Origin: DASRHT01 sp035293765
Lineage (GTDB): Bacteria > Chloroflexota > Ktedonobacteria > Ktedonobacterales > Ktedonobacteraceae
Length of the DNA stretch: 46,533 nucleotides
NCBI GenBank assembly: GCA_035293765.1
Contig: DATGMF010000030.1
Span: 1 to 46,533, forward strand
Direction of reading: 5' to 3'
Under the pieces are notes generated by a model that saw only the letters and a list, made by a program, of their open reading frames with translations, did not search any database and had not been told where the DNA came from. Position 1 is the stretch's first letter. Every line of letters starts with the position of its first letter. Positions 1 through 8,344 of the stretch are shown in pieces. Both the position numbers and the translations under genes were made by a program.

Positions 1-1
1 T

Positions 2-97
2 GTTCGGCGCTATCTCCAACGTACAGGCCGCTCCGTCGTCGAAGCCACCTTCCTGCCCTCGCAGGAGATTATCGCGGAGTCCGGGTTTTTTGAGTAG
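2..97 (+). CDS. 3' end of an unrecognised gene (truncated by window edge)
   Basis: An open frame enters from the left edge and stops at TAG 95-97, giving 31 residues that end in FLPSQEIIAESGFFE. This frame reads more like protein than the other two plus frames, which are Arg/Ser/Pro-rich. I do not recognise the family. From 98 to 250 no convincing gene is visible. Confidence 0.35.
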   Translation, partial: VRRYLQRTGRSVVEATFLPSQEIIAESGFFE

Positions 98-250
98 AAT
101 GGGAGAAGGACGCAGAAAGAGTTGTAGTCTGGAAGATGAAGTCGTCGATATGCGGGTGGGTTCTGACCGCTTTTGATGGTAACATGTCGAAAAAAGAGGC
201 AGGAAAGCAAGGGACAAAAACTTGACCTCTTGACCGTAAGGGAGGCAGAG

Positions 251-928
251 ATGGCTGATCAACTCAAAGTGACGCTCGAAATCGGGCCAAAGGGCAAGAA
301 GGTGGTGGCAGTGGCGCCCGATTGGCCCGGTCTAGAGCGTGGTGCGAAGACCGGGGAGGCTGCGATTGAAAGGTTGCGATCCTATTTCCCACGCTATGCC
401 CGGGTGGCGAAGCTGGCTGGGATGGATGGAGAGTTTGCGGCTATCACCACAGTTGACGTGGTCGAGCACTATCCTGGCACGGGCTCAACCGACTTCTGGG
501 GCATTTCCTTCGCGTTCTCAAGCATTGATAGGCAAGGCATGTCGAGCGAAGAATTGGAACGCGAACTGACCCTGATGCAGGCGTGCTGGGCGTTTTTCGA
601 TGATGTGCGTTTGCGTGTGTCGGCCCAGATGCAGAAGGGTCTGAGGGGAGGAGGGCGTGATCGGGATCACATCGTCCGTCATACGCTGCGCGCGGAGCAA
701 GAGTGGGCAGAGAAGGTCGGAGTGCCCGCTCCCCCGGAGGCGCTGTTGATCGACGAGGGACTACAAACGCACCGCGATGCCTATTGCAACGCGATTCGAG
801 CGTTCCATGCTGAGGGCAAAATGGCCCGAACCTGGCCGCTCCGGTATCTGATTCGGCATAGCGCGTTTCACACGCTGGATCACGCCTGGGAAATGGAAGA
901 CAAAGACCTGACCGCCAGAGCCAGGTAG
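251..928 (+). CDS. conserved hypothetical protein, DinB-like C-terminus
   Basis: A 225-aa soluble protein. ATG 251 is chosen because GGGAGG (239-244) lies 6 nt upstream; an in-frame extension to 173 has no such signal. The N-terminus (about residues 15-50) contains VAPDWPGLERG followed by an amphipathic stretch with FPRYARVA, a pattern I associate with an uncharacterised actinobacterial and chloroflexal family. The C-terminal helices carry spaced histidines (RHSAFHTLDHAWE), as in DinB/YfiT-like four-helix bundles, which bind metal or thiols through three His. No signal peptide or TM segment is seen. The function is unknown, and the DinB relation is inferred from the His-rich helix only. Confidence 0.75.
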   Translation: MADQLKVTLEIGPKGKKVVAVAPDWPGLERGAKTGEAAIERLRSYFPRYARVAKLAGMDGEFAAITTVDVVEHYPGTGSTDFWGISFAFSSIDRQGMSSEELERELTLMQACWAFFDDVRLRVSAQMQKGLRGGGRDRDHIVRHTLRAEQEWAEKVGVPAPPEALLIDEGLQTHRDAYCNAIRAFHAEGKMARTWPLRYLIRHSAFHTLDHAWEMEDKDLTARAR

Positions 929-981
929 GGCGTCAATCCCAGGCTTCTGCGGGGGAAACCGGTACAGTTATCCAGGTGGGC

Positions 982-3336
982 TCAGTCGATGACAACCTTT
1001 GTCGCGATAATTTCGCATTGTTTGTACTCAGCAACCCTTCCCTCAAGTGTCACGCTTTGTTCGGCGCGAATATCACTTGAGGATGCGCCCACGCTAAAGG
1101 TGAACGCGCCCGGTTCGGTCACGAAGCGCATCTCGGGATCGTAAAAGGCCAGGCGCGATGGGTGTACGGCGAAGGTTACTCTGCGTGCCTGCCCAGCGTT
1201 GAGTGAGAGACGTGTAAAGCCGATAAGCAACCGTTGCGGGCGAGCCACCGCAGCGACCTCGTCGCGGCAGTAGAGCTGTACGACCTCGTCCCCTGCGCGC
1301 TCCCCTGTGTTGCGCACGGTAACTGACACTTCGATTGGGTCCGTGCTGCTCTTTGCCTGTATAGCCATGTTTTCATAGGCAAAGGTCGTATAGCTTAAAC
1401 CATGTCCAAAGGAGAACAAGGGTGTGGTCGGCGAGTCGGTATAATCGCCAAAGAACATAGCGCGATCTCCACCGGCGCGCGTGCCCATATAATTTGGTAC
1501 CTGTCCAACTGAGCGTGGCATACTCACCGGCAGACGACCTGCCGGATTGATCTTACCGGTCAGGATATCGGCCAGCCCGTTGCCCCCCTCCTCTCCTGGA
1601 GGGAAGACCTGTAAGAGGGCCGCGGCTTTTTCGACCAGGGGGCTAAGCGTATGGACGCGACCGCTGAGTATCACAATAACCAGCGGCGTCCCACTTTGTG
1701 CCAGCGTGTCGATCAACTCCTGCTGAACCCCGGTAAGGTGAAGATCGGTGGCATCATTGGCCTCTCCCACCGTTACTGGCCGCAAAAGACCGCTCTTGCC
1801 ACCAACGACAACGATGGCAACGTCCGCCTCGTTGACCGCCTGGAGCGCCTCTGCAAAGCCGGAGCGATCATCGCCCAGAACGTCACATCCCTTCGCGTAG
1901 CGAATCTCTACCTCTGACCCAAGCGCGGCGCGCAACCCGGCGAGCGGCGTAACGTGGGGGGTGAAGTAGGGGCCTGGCGCATATCTGCCGCTGGCTTGTG
2001 GCACGGCGAGTTCGCCCATATGCATGTGACGAGGTCTGGCGTAGATCATTTCCAGGTGAGAGGGGTAGTGATAATCACCTTGCAGGAGCCGCTCGTCGTC
2101 TGCTCCCGGTCCAATGACTGCCACCCGCTGCGTCGCCGGTGAAAGTGGCAGGATACCGCTGTTAGTCAGGAGAATGACTGACTCTGCTGCTGCTTTGCGG
2201 GCCAGCGTGCGCTGCTCTGGTGATTGAAAGGCCGCGCTGGCCCGCTCTTCATCGACGTAGGGATGCTCGAAGAGGCCGAGCCGAAACTTGAGCTGTAACA
2301 CACGGCGCACAGCGGTATCAATCGCTGCTAGAGAGACACGGCCGGCCTCAACCTCAGCTTTCAGCTCCTCTCCATAGCAGTCGGTGCTCGGCAATTCCAT
2401 ATCCAGGCCTGCCAGCAGGGCCTGTCGGGCCGCCTCTCCTCTACTGGCAGCGACATGGTGATGCTTCATCAGCATGACGACAGCCGTATAATCGGCAACG
2501 ACCATTCCTTGAAAGCCGAGTTCTTCACGCAGTAAGCCGGTGAGAATAGAGCGACTGCCGGCGCAGGGTAAGCCATCGATGGATGAATACGAATTCATGA
2601 TAGTCGCGAGACCGGCGTCGCGTATCACCGCCGCGAAAGGTTCGGCATAGACCTCGCGTAGCTCTCGTGGGCCTAAGTGAACAGGTGCCCAGTTGCGTCC
2701 GCCCTCCGAGAGAGCGTAGCCAAGAAAGTGTTTTCCGGTCGCGGCCACACCATGAGCAAGGTCATCGCTTTGCAGGCCCCGAACGTAGGCTGTACCGATA
2801 GCGCCGATGAGCACGGGGTCCTCTCCATACGTTTCTTCGACTCTTCCCCAGCGTGGATCGCGAGCGACATCGAGAACGGGTGCCAGAGCGTGTCGAGCGC
2901 CAACAGCCAGCATTTGTGTGCGAATGACCTCTGCCACCGCGCGAACGAGTTCTGGATTCCAGGTGGCAGCCAGGCCAATACCCTGAGGGAAGGCTGTCGC
3001 ATCACGATGACAGAAACCGCCGGTAGACTCCTCATGCACTATAATTGGAATACCCAACCTCGTGCGTTCGATAGCTACTTTTTGCAGTGCATTCATGTAT
3101 GCCGCGCTCTCATTGGGATGGAGTCCCGTAGAGGCTCCGATGCGCGTCACCTGTCCAATGCCGTGCGGCATCTTCCTGGCGACAAAATCAGCGTCGAAGG
3201 TGCCGGTACTGATGAACTCCGTGCTCCAGAGGCAGCTCAGTTGAGCCAGCTTCTCATCCAGCGTCATGAGTGACAACAAATTTTCAACCCGCTCCTCAAT
3301 CGAGGCGCCTGGCTCGCGATAAGATAGCGTTGACAA
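982..3336 (-). CDS. glycoside hydrolase family 3 beta-glycosidase
   Basis: Retaining exo-glycosidase, probably beta-glucosidase or beta-xylosidase, 784 aa. The N-terminal TIM barrel has the GH3 features GKHFLGY and the nucleophile motif VVADYTAV (Asp282). It is followed by the alpha/beta sandwich and a C-terminal Fn3-like domain (about 660-750, VQLYCRDEVAAVARPQRLL). TTG 3336 is chosen because AAGGAG sits 6 nt upstream and the resulting MSTLSYREPG...SIEERVENLLS start is what GH3 proteins usually show; ATG 3369 would add 11 residues without a good ribosome site. No signal peptide is seen, so it probably acts in the cytoplasm on oligosaccharides imported by the upstream ABC genes. It is last in the lacI-ABC operon, with a 70-bp repeat element (3380-3449) in its leader. 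Confidence 0.95.
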   Translation of the reverse strand: MSTLSYREPGASIEERVENLLSLMTLDEKLAQLSCLWSTEFISTGTFDADFVARKMPHGIGQVTRIGASTGLHPNESAAYMNALQKVAIERTRLGIPIIVHEESTGGFCHRDATAFPQGIGLAATWNPELVRAVAEVIRTQMLAVGARHALAPVLDVARDPRWGRVEETYGEDPVLIGAIGTAYVRGLQSDDLAHGVAATGKHFLGYALSEGGRNWAPVHLGPRELREVYAEPFAAVIRDAGLATIMNSYSSIDGLPCAGSRSILTGLLREELGFQGMVVADYTAVVMLMKHHHVAASRGEAARQALLAGLDMELPSTDCYGEELKAEVEAGRVSLAAIDTAVRRVLQLKFRLGLFEHPYVDEERASAAFQSPEQRTLARKAAAESVILLTNSGILPLSPATQRVAVIGPGADDERLLQGDYHYPSHLEMIYARPRHMHMGELAVPQASGRYAPGPYFTPHVTPLAGLRAALGSEVEIRYAKGCDVLGDDRSGFAEALQAVNEADVAIVVVGGKSGLLRPVTVGEANDATDLHLTGVQQELIDTLAQSGTPLVIVILSGRVHTLSPLVEKAAALLQVFPPGEEGGNGLADILTGKINPAGRLPVSMPRSVGQVPNYMGTRAGGDRAMFFGDYTDSPTTPLFSFGHGLSYTTFAYENMAIQAKSSTDPIEVSVTVRNTGERAGDEVVQLYCRDEVAAVARPQRLLIGFTRLSLNAGQARRVTFAVHPSRLAFYDPEMRFVTEPGAFTFSVGASSSDIRAEQSVTLEGRVAEYKQCEIIATKVVID

Positions 3337-3379
3337 GCGATTGCTCCTTACTGCATTTCCACTTAACATCTTAGGATTT

Positions 3380-3449
3380 GATGTTATACCTTCCCTCAAG
3401 GGAGGCGGCGGGAGCCGGTGGCTATCTCGACCCGCTTGAGGGTACTGAA
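3380..3449 (-). repeat. 70-bp structured dispersed repeat, copy A
   Basis: Read on the minus strand it begins TTCAGTACCCTCAAGCGGG and ends GGTATAACATC. It is 70 bp long, like the copies at 31184-31253 and 31299-31368; a fourth copy is at 46038-46106. Arms CCCTCAAG and CTTGAGGG pair over 8 bp. Inside is a small hairpin AGCC-ACC-GGCT. It lies between the permease stop (3465) and the GH3 start, in the direction of transcription, ending 43 nt before TTG 3336. Just upstream the 5' end is partly duplicated (TTTCAATACCCTC). Confidence 0.8.
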
Positions 3450-3464
3450 AAGAGGGTATTGAAA

Positions 3465-4376
3465 TTACTTGGAGAAGCCTGCAACCAGGCCGCCTAGCAA
3501 CTGACGTCTCCCAAAGATGTAGAGCAGGATAATCGGGGTCGCTGACAGGAAGACTGCCGCCAGAATGGCCGGGACATTGGTCGTAAATTCCCCTCTGAAA
3601 TTCGCGAGCGAGAGCGGAAGCACAGCTACACTCTGACTCTGGGTGAGAACCAGCGGGAATAGATAGCTATTCCAGACCTGGATCGTTTCGTAAATAATGA
3701 CCGTGATGATCGCCGGTCTTGAAAGCGGCAGGACCAGATTATACAAAATGCGCCAATGATTCGCGCCATCAAGCAGCATCGATTCGTGTAATTCACGCGG
3801 AATGTCCCTGATGTAGGTGACGAGCACAAGGATCGATAGCGGAATGCCGAAAGCGATAGAGGGCAGGATCAGCGCAAACAGCGTATCGTAGAGATGCAAA
3901 TAGGAGACAATGGCATAGATTGGGATGATCGTTGCCTGTAGTGGGATCGCGAGTCCAAGCAAGAAAAGATTGAAAATGTTGCGGGTATAGCGGCTTCGTG
4001 CCTGCGAAATCGCGTAGGCCGCCAGCAAGGAGACCACCAGAATCACGAAGACGCTGATAGCCGTGACGAAAACGGTATTGGCGAAATAGGTAAAGAACCC
4101 GTTCTCCAGCACGGTAGCGTAGTTCGCCAGCGTTGGATGCGATGGGAACGACCAGGGAACGTCCGTGAACAGGTATCGTTGTGATTGCAGACTCGTAAAC
4201 AGCATATAGAGGACCGGGTAAAAAGAGAACACGAGCCAGAGCACACCGAATGCTGCCGGGACAATCTCCCAGAGGCTGCTTTGATTAAACTGACGTTTTG
4301 GCTGTGGCGCAGCAAGTGCCGTTTTGTGCGATAGATCGGTGTCTATCGCGTTTTGTATCCGAGAATGGGTGGTCAT
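3465..4376 (-). CDS. carbohydrate ABC transporter permease (MalG/UgpE type)
   Basis: Inner component of a CUT1-family sugar importer, 303 aa with six predicted TM segments starting near residue 35. The EAA loop that docks the ATPase is visible as RELHESMLLDGANHWRILY, followed by NLVLPLSRPAI. It starts at ATG 4376, only 2 bp after the stop of the other permease, with GGAGGG upstream, so the two are almost certainly translationally coupled. It pairs with the upstream permease and the lipoprotein at 5491-6822. No ATPase gene is in the operon, so a shared MsmK/UgpC-like ATPase encoded elsewhere is likely. The substrate is inferred to be a beta-linked oligosaccharide from the neighbouring GH3. Confidence 0.95.
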   Translation of the reverse strand: MTTHSRIQNAIDTDLSHKTALAAPQPKRQFNQSSLWEIVPAAFGVLWLVFSFYPVLYMLFTSLQSQRYLFTDVPWSFPSHPTLANYATVLENGFFTYFANTVFVTAISVFVILVVSLLAAYAISQARSRYTRNIFNLFLLGLAIPLQATIIPIYAIVSYLHLYDTLFALILPSIAFGIPLSILVLVTYIRDIPRELHESMLLDGANHWRILYNLVLPLSRPAIITVIIYETIQVWNSYLFPLVLTQSQSVAVLPLSLANFRGEFTTNVPAILAAVFLSATPIILLYIFGRRQLLGGLVAGFSK

Positions 4377-4378
4377 AC

Positions 4379-5296
4379 TTATAATCCCTCCAACTGACTC
4401 GACATCTTGCTAAAGCCGCTAAAGCGCAGCAGGATAACCGAGAGGGCGATGCCAAAGGCGGCCAGAACGACCGCAACCATGCTCCCGTAGCCTACCTGCT
4501 CATTGAGAAAGGCGGTGATGTACATCTGGAGAGGCAGTACGCGCGTCGCGTAACCCGGGCCGCCCTGTGTCGTCACCCAGAAGAGGTCGAAGTAGGTGAG
4601 GGAGCCGGTAAAGATCAGGGTGGTCGAGGTGATGATCGTATATTTCAGTTGCGGCAAGGTGATAGCGAAAAAGTTTTGAATGCGTCCGCCTCCATCGATA
4701 GTAGCGGCCTCGTAGAGCTCTTTGGGAATCTGCCTGGCGCCGCCGAGATAGAGGAGCGCGTGAAATGGGATGAACTGCCAACTCACGATAACCATCACCA
4801 CGTAAAAGGCCAGGTGAGGATCGCCGAGCCAGACCCTTGCCAACCCTGAGAGTCCGATTGCGGTCAGTAACGGATTCACCACACCAAAATTTGGGTCCAG
4901 CATATTCTGCCATGTGAGGGCGATGGCGACAGCGGAAAAGAGCAGTGGGATAAAATACAGGACGCCGAAGACGCTGCGATAGAATTGTTTCCCGGCCATA
5001 AAGACGCCGAGCAACATACTAATGGGCGTTTGTACGACCCAACTGATCACCATTACCTGGATCGTCAGAAAGAGAGAAGTGAGGGTAACTTGATCGGAAA
5101 ATAGAGCTTGCCAGTTGCCCAGGCCAATCCATACAGCGGGTGCCAGTCCATTCCAGCGCGTGAAGCTGTAGTAGAGGGCAATGAAGAGAGGAATAATGGC
5201 AAATGCAATGTAAAAGATGAGTGCTGGCGCGGTCCAGAACACTGCAAACCAGGTGGACCGCCGGGCGGTCTTTGATACTTTCATGATTGCGCTCAT
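4379..5296 (-). CDS. carbohydrate ABC transporter permease (MalF/UgpA type)
   Basis: First permease of the CUT1 sugar importer, 305 aa with six TM segments beginning at about residue 17 (FAVFWTAPALIFYIAFAI). The EAA motif is seen in PKELYEAATIDGGGRIQNFF followed by ITLPQLK. ATG 5296 has AGGAGAG a few bases upstream. It is separated from the binding-protein gene by 194 bp that contain two hairpins and from the second permease by 2 bp. It forms a heterodimeric channel with the product of 3465-4376. Confidence 0.95.
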   Translation of the reverse strand: MSAIMKVSKTARRSTWFAVFWTAPALIFYIAFAIIPLFIALYYSFTRWNGLAPAVWIGLGNWQALFSDQVTLTSLFLTIQVMVISWVVQTPISMLLGVFMAGKQFYRSVFGVLYFIPLLFSAVAIALTWQNMLDPNFGVVNPLLTAIGLSGLARVWLGDPHLAFYVVMVIVSWQFIPFHALLYLGGARQIPKELYEAATIDGGGRIQNFFAITLPQLKYTIITSTTLIFTGSLTYFDLFWVTTQGGPGYATRVLPLQMYITAFLNEQVGYGSMVAVVLAAFGIALSVILLRFSGFSKMSSQLEGL

Positions 5297-5361
5297 AGCT
5301 CTCTCCTATCTGAACTGGCGATCTTACTACTGCGCAGGCATATTGCGCCCGCATGAGGGGT

Positions 5362-5392
5362 GTCTCCTCCTCAGTGTTGTTGAAGAGGAGAC
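5362..5392 (-). terminator. hairpin between binding-protein and permease genes (possible partial attenuator)
   Basis: Arms GTCTCCTC and GAGGAGAC (8 bp) enclose a 15-nt loop. There is no U-tract, so this is not a classical terminator. Such structures between solute-binding-protein and permease genes often give the binding protein more message through RNA processing or attenuation; applying that here is inference. Confidence 0.4.
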
Positions 5393-5420
5393 CGACATGT
5401 GTTCTGACTTTACGAGGCGA

Positions 5421-5438
5421 GGCTATCAAGGGATAGCC
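5421..5438 (-). other. second intercistronic hairpin, possible mRNA-stabilising stem
   Basis: GGCTATC and GATAGCC flank a 4-nt loop (7-bp perfect stem), 53 bp downstream of the binding-protein stop at 5491. Without a U-tract it may protect the 3' end of the binding-protein message. The role is inferred. Confidence 0.4.
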
Positions 5439-5490
5439 AGCTTTTGCAGCGAACCAGCACGTAAGGGAACTCCACACACTGCTTAAACAA

Positions 5491-6822
5491 TTAAGAATTA
5501 ATCGTTTTGTTCATATTGTTGGAGAACTCCACGGGAGAAATCTGGTTCAAGAATACCTGGCTCAGGTTGGTCAGGCTTGCTTGTGCTTGCGTTGGCGAGA
5601 GGACCTGGTCCCAGGACAACTGGAAGTTCGTTGCATTCTTCGCCATGTTGTAGTTGTACAGCAGCCACTCGCTATTCGGGGCGGTAGCGAGCTGTGACTC
5701 AAGCCCCTGAACGGGTGGCACATCACCTACGTTGATGAAGTCTTTGATCATCTTATCAGTCAAAACGCCATTCTTGAGGTAATCGACCGCATTCCTGGTC
5801 GATTTTGAGGTGCTGGCGACCGAGTAAAAGTTGCACGGGTTGCCGTAGACATCTTTCGGGTCTCCTTTGCCACCCTCTACCGCAGGGAAGGGGAACCAGC
5901 CGAGTTTGCCACTGGTAATAAAATCAGGGCTGTTGGTCTGAACTACTGAATAGTTCCAGTTACCTTGCAGCATCATCCCGGCTTTCCCGGTATAGACCAG
6001 AGCGGCGTCCTGGTTGGAGTCCGCGTTGGTCGAGGTGTAGGAAGTACCGAAAGCTCCCATCTTGACGAGATCCTGAATCATCGTGTTGGCCTTGATAAAT
6101 GCAGGATCGGACCACGCATTGGCCTGACCGGCAAAAACGGCGTTAAAGACCTCTGCTCCACCGATACGATCAACAAGGAACTCGGCATACATCAGGTAAG
6201 GCCACTGGCTCCCACCGGCAAGCGCAATCGGGATGACGTTATTGCTCTTCAGCACATTGATGATATTGAGCAGCTCTGACCAGGTAGCCGGAGGGTTCAG
6301 TTTGTACTTGGAGAAGATGTCCTTGTTATAGAAGAAGAGTTCCGTTTGCATCCCGGCATTGGGAATGCCGTAGAATTTGCCATTAAAGGCTGCGTTAGAG
6401 AGGACTGACGGGAAAAATTTGTTTTTCCAGGTAGGATCAGCATTCAGATCGGGGGTGAGATCATAGACGTCACCTGCATCGACGTAGGATTTGAGGATAC
6501 CGCCGCCCCAGCCGAAGAAAACGTCGGGCGGGTTTTTCGCCCCCATTGCTACCTGGAGTTTTTGTTTGTACGGATCGTTCTCAAAGAAGTCAACATGGAC
6601 CTTAGCCGCCTTCCCCAGGCTGTTGTAGGCAGCAGCAGCAGCCTGAACAACTTTCTGTTCGTTCCCTGTGCGGATATCCCATACTTCAATGACGCTTGTG
6701 CTGCTTCCTGTGCCTGTTGATTGACTGCTACCAACACCGAAACAACCGGCCAGCGTGGTTGTCAGTGCTGCCCCTCCTGTGACCTCTAGAAAAGTACGGC
6801 GTGACATTTTTGCGTTCATCAT
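5491..6822 (-). CDS. extracellular sugar-binding lipoprotein of ABC importer
   Basis: Family 1 extracellular solute-binding protein, 443 aa. The N-terminus has twin Arg plus hydrophobic stretch (SRRTFLEVTGGAALTTTLAGC) with lipobox LAGC and Cys27 as the lipidated residue, possibly Tat-exported. The mature part has the usual sugar-binding features (FFGWGGGILKSYVDAGDVYDL near 105-125; GMMLQGNWNY near 285). ATG 6822 is preceded by AAGGAAGG. It delivers sugar to the two permeases. It follows lacI by 140 bp and has a 9-bp hairpin in its leader (6850-6875). Confidence 0.95.
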   Translation of the reverse strand: MMNAKMSRRTFLEVTGGAALTTTLAGCFGVGSSQSTGTGSSTSVIEVWDIRTGNEQKVVQAAAAAYNSLGKAAKVHVDFFENDPYKQKLQVAMGAKNPPDVFFGWGGGILKSYVDAGDVYDLTPDLNADPTWKNKFFPSVLSNAAFNGKFYGIPNAGMQTELFFYNKDIFSKYKLNPPATWSELLNIINVLKSNNVIPIALAGGSQWPYLMYAEFLVDRIGGAEVFNAVFAGQANAWSDPAFIKANTMIQDLVKMGAFGTSYTSTNADSNQDAALVYTGKAGMMLQGNWNYSVVQTNSPDFITSGKLGWFPFPAVEGGKGDPKDVYGNPCNFYSVASTSKSTRNAVDYLKNGVLTDKMIKDFINVGDVPPVQGLESQLATAPNSEWLLYNYNMAKNATNFQLSWDQVLSPTQAQASLTNLSQVFLNQISPVEFSNNMNKTINS

Positions 6823-6849
6823 TGCGTTGCCTTCCTTGCATCTCTGCCT

Positions 6850-6875
6850 ACCGGGCTTTGTTCAGTAAGCCCGGT
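6850..6875 (-). other. leader hairpin upstream of the binding-protein gene
   Basis: ACCGGGCTT and AAGCCCGGT form a perfect 9-bp stem with an 8-nt loop, ending 28 bp before ATG 6822. No U-tract follows in the minus direction. It could be a weak lacI terminator, an mRNA-stability stem or a protein-binding site; the sequence does not decide. Confidence 0.5.
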
Positions 6876-6962
6876 ACTTCTAAATATCTTCCTACAATCA
6901 GATGAATGATAGCCGTAGCGTTTCTTTGGCGCTGGTTTTCCTTTTCATACTCCTTTCTACTA

Positions 6963-8006
6963 CTAAATCTCTGTTCCTGAGTGATATATTGCGCAGGAGT
7001 CACGAATGCAGAGCGTCGTTGTTAGCTCGACGCGTGTGCTATCCAGGGGCTCTCCTGCGATCAGGCGCAGCAACATGGTAGTACCTACTCGGCCCATCTC
7101 CATCAAGGGCTGACGTACAGTGGTAAGTGCTGGCGAGAGAATGGAGGCAAGCGGTATATCGTCGAAGCCAATGACGCTCATATCATGAGGTATGTGCAGC
7201 CCGCGAGCACGCAGGGCGCTGTATACCCCCATTGCCTGCACATCATTGCCGGTAAAGATTGCTGTTGGTGGTTCGGACAACTCTATTAATGCACAGGCTT
7301 GGTCATATCCAGTCTCCTGGACGAACTCTCCCGAGCGAATGAGATCTGGATCGACCGGGATGCCCGCGTCATCCAGGGCCGCACGATAGCCAGCAAGCCG
7401 ATCCTGGCTGCAACGTAGTGATGGAGGGCCAGTAATGACGGCAATACGCCGGTGTCCAAGTGAAATAAGGTGCTCAGTTGCCGTTCGCCCACCGAACCAG
7501 TTTGTTGCCCCTACTGAAGGGATATCGGAACCCAGTTCACCGCGTTGATCAACGACCACAAATGGAATCTTATGCTTAGAGAGTGTATCAAAGTACTGCT
7601 GTTGACCATGCGATAGTACGAGGATGGCCCCATCAGTTGCTCCACCATTGAGAATCTTGGTAAGCCAGCGTTGCTCAAGTTGCAACGTATCATGGGTTAC
7701 CGAGAGCGCCAGCCGTAAATTTGTGCGCGACACCACCTCCTCGACACCGCGCACAATCTCAATGGAGTAGAGATTGTCGAGGCCCGGTACCAGCATATCA
7801 ACAATGCCGCTACTCTTCTTCCGTAAGCCCTGTTTTACACGGTTACGGATAAAACCGCTTTCCTCGATGATTTGCTCTACATGCCTACGCGTCTCAGGAG
7901 CCACATCTGGATGATTGTTAAGGACGCGCGAGACCGTAGGAATAGAGACGCCAGCAATGGAAGCAATAGATGCAATCGTGCCACGTTTAGAGACCGATTG
8001 TTTCAT
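6963..8006 (-). CDS. LacI family transcriptional regulator
   Basis: DNA-binding repressor of sugar genes, 347 aa. The N-terminal HTH and hinge helix are at about 9-60 (IASIASIAGVSIPTVSRVLNNH), followed by a periplasmic-binding-protein-like effector domain with VIGFDDIPLASILSPALTTV near the C-terminus. It starts at ATG 8006. It is the first gene of the minus-strand sugar operon. A palindrome with the CG centre typical of LacI operators lies in the spacer of its own promoter (8047-8058), so autorepression extending to the whole operon is likely. The effector is unknown, probably the imported sugar or a product. Confidence 0.95.
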   Translation of the reverse strand: MKQSVSKRGTIASIASIAGVSIPTVSRVLNNHPDVAPETRRHVEQIIEESGFIRNRVKQGLRKKSSGIVDMLVPGLDNLYSIEIVRGVEEVVSRTNLRLALSVTHDTLQLEQRWLTKILNGGATDGAILVLSHGQQQYFDTLSKHKIPFVVVDQRGELGSDIPSVGATNWFGGRTATEHLISLGHRRIAVITGPPSLRCSQDRLAGYRAALDDAGIPVDPDLIRSGEFVQETGYDQACALIELSEPPTAIFTGNDVQAMGVYSALRARGLHIPHDMSVIGFDDIPLASILSPALTTVRQPLMEMGRVGTTMLLRLIAGEPLDSTRVELTTTLCIRDSCAIYHSGTEI

Positions 8007-8034
8007 TCCAAATACTCTGCCTTTTTGCGATAGA

Positions 8035-8064
8035 ATTATAGCAAGTATTATCGATAATTTTCAA
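8035..8064 (-). promoter_or_regulatory. lacI promoter with operator in the spacer
   Basis: On the minus strand, TTGAAA (8064-8059), an 18-bp spacer and TATAAT (8040-8035). The spacer contains the perfect palindrome ATTATCGATAAT (8047-8058), placed where a bound repressor would block polymerase. A further TTGACA is at 8072-8067. The promoter boxes and palindrome are visible directly; regulation by the adjacent LacI protein is inference. Confidence 0.7.
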
Positions 8065-8344
8065 TTTGTCAAGAGGCGGCTTCGCTCAGTCAGGGCGAGC
8101 AAGGCCCTCTGTATGTCTAAGGTGCGAGAGCTTCTTGCTCTCGTCATCTGCATCACGAAGTCGATGGACTCATATGTGATATGCTAAAGAACCACCATAT
8201 GTTTTCTCAAGCGCCAATAGGGTACCAATCGTAATCCATAGTTCTGTCCGGCAAACTCTATTGGCTTTTAACGCTGTATTTAAGCAAGCAGAGAAAACTG
8301 GTGGGAGTATACTTATATGTACCTGTACGTTAGAAAGGACAACT
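8065..8344. other. intergenic region between lacI and the DinB gene
   Basis: No gene is seen. It holds a 7-bp hairpin at 8125-8143 (CGAGAGC, 5-nt loop, GCTCTCG) and a widely spaced inverted repeat GCCAATAG (8213-8220) / CTATTGGC (8258-8265). TATACT at 8308-8313 is a possible -10 box for the plus-strand gene, but no good -35 box accompanies it. Confidence 0.4.

Noticed and set aside
2677..3273. 198-codon open frame opposite the GH3 gene
   Set aside because: Lies wholly antisense to conserved GH3 coding sequence, no ribosome site, composition of a shadow frame.
3360..3390. TATAAC inside the 70-bp repeat as a promoter -10
   Set aside because: No -35 hexamer lies 16-18 bp upstream in any copy, and the box is not conserved in copies B and D.
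8059..8072. TTGACA at 8072-8067 as the -35 of the lacI promoter
   Set aside because: Spacing to TATAAT would be 26 bp; TTGAAA with 18 bp is the better fit.
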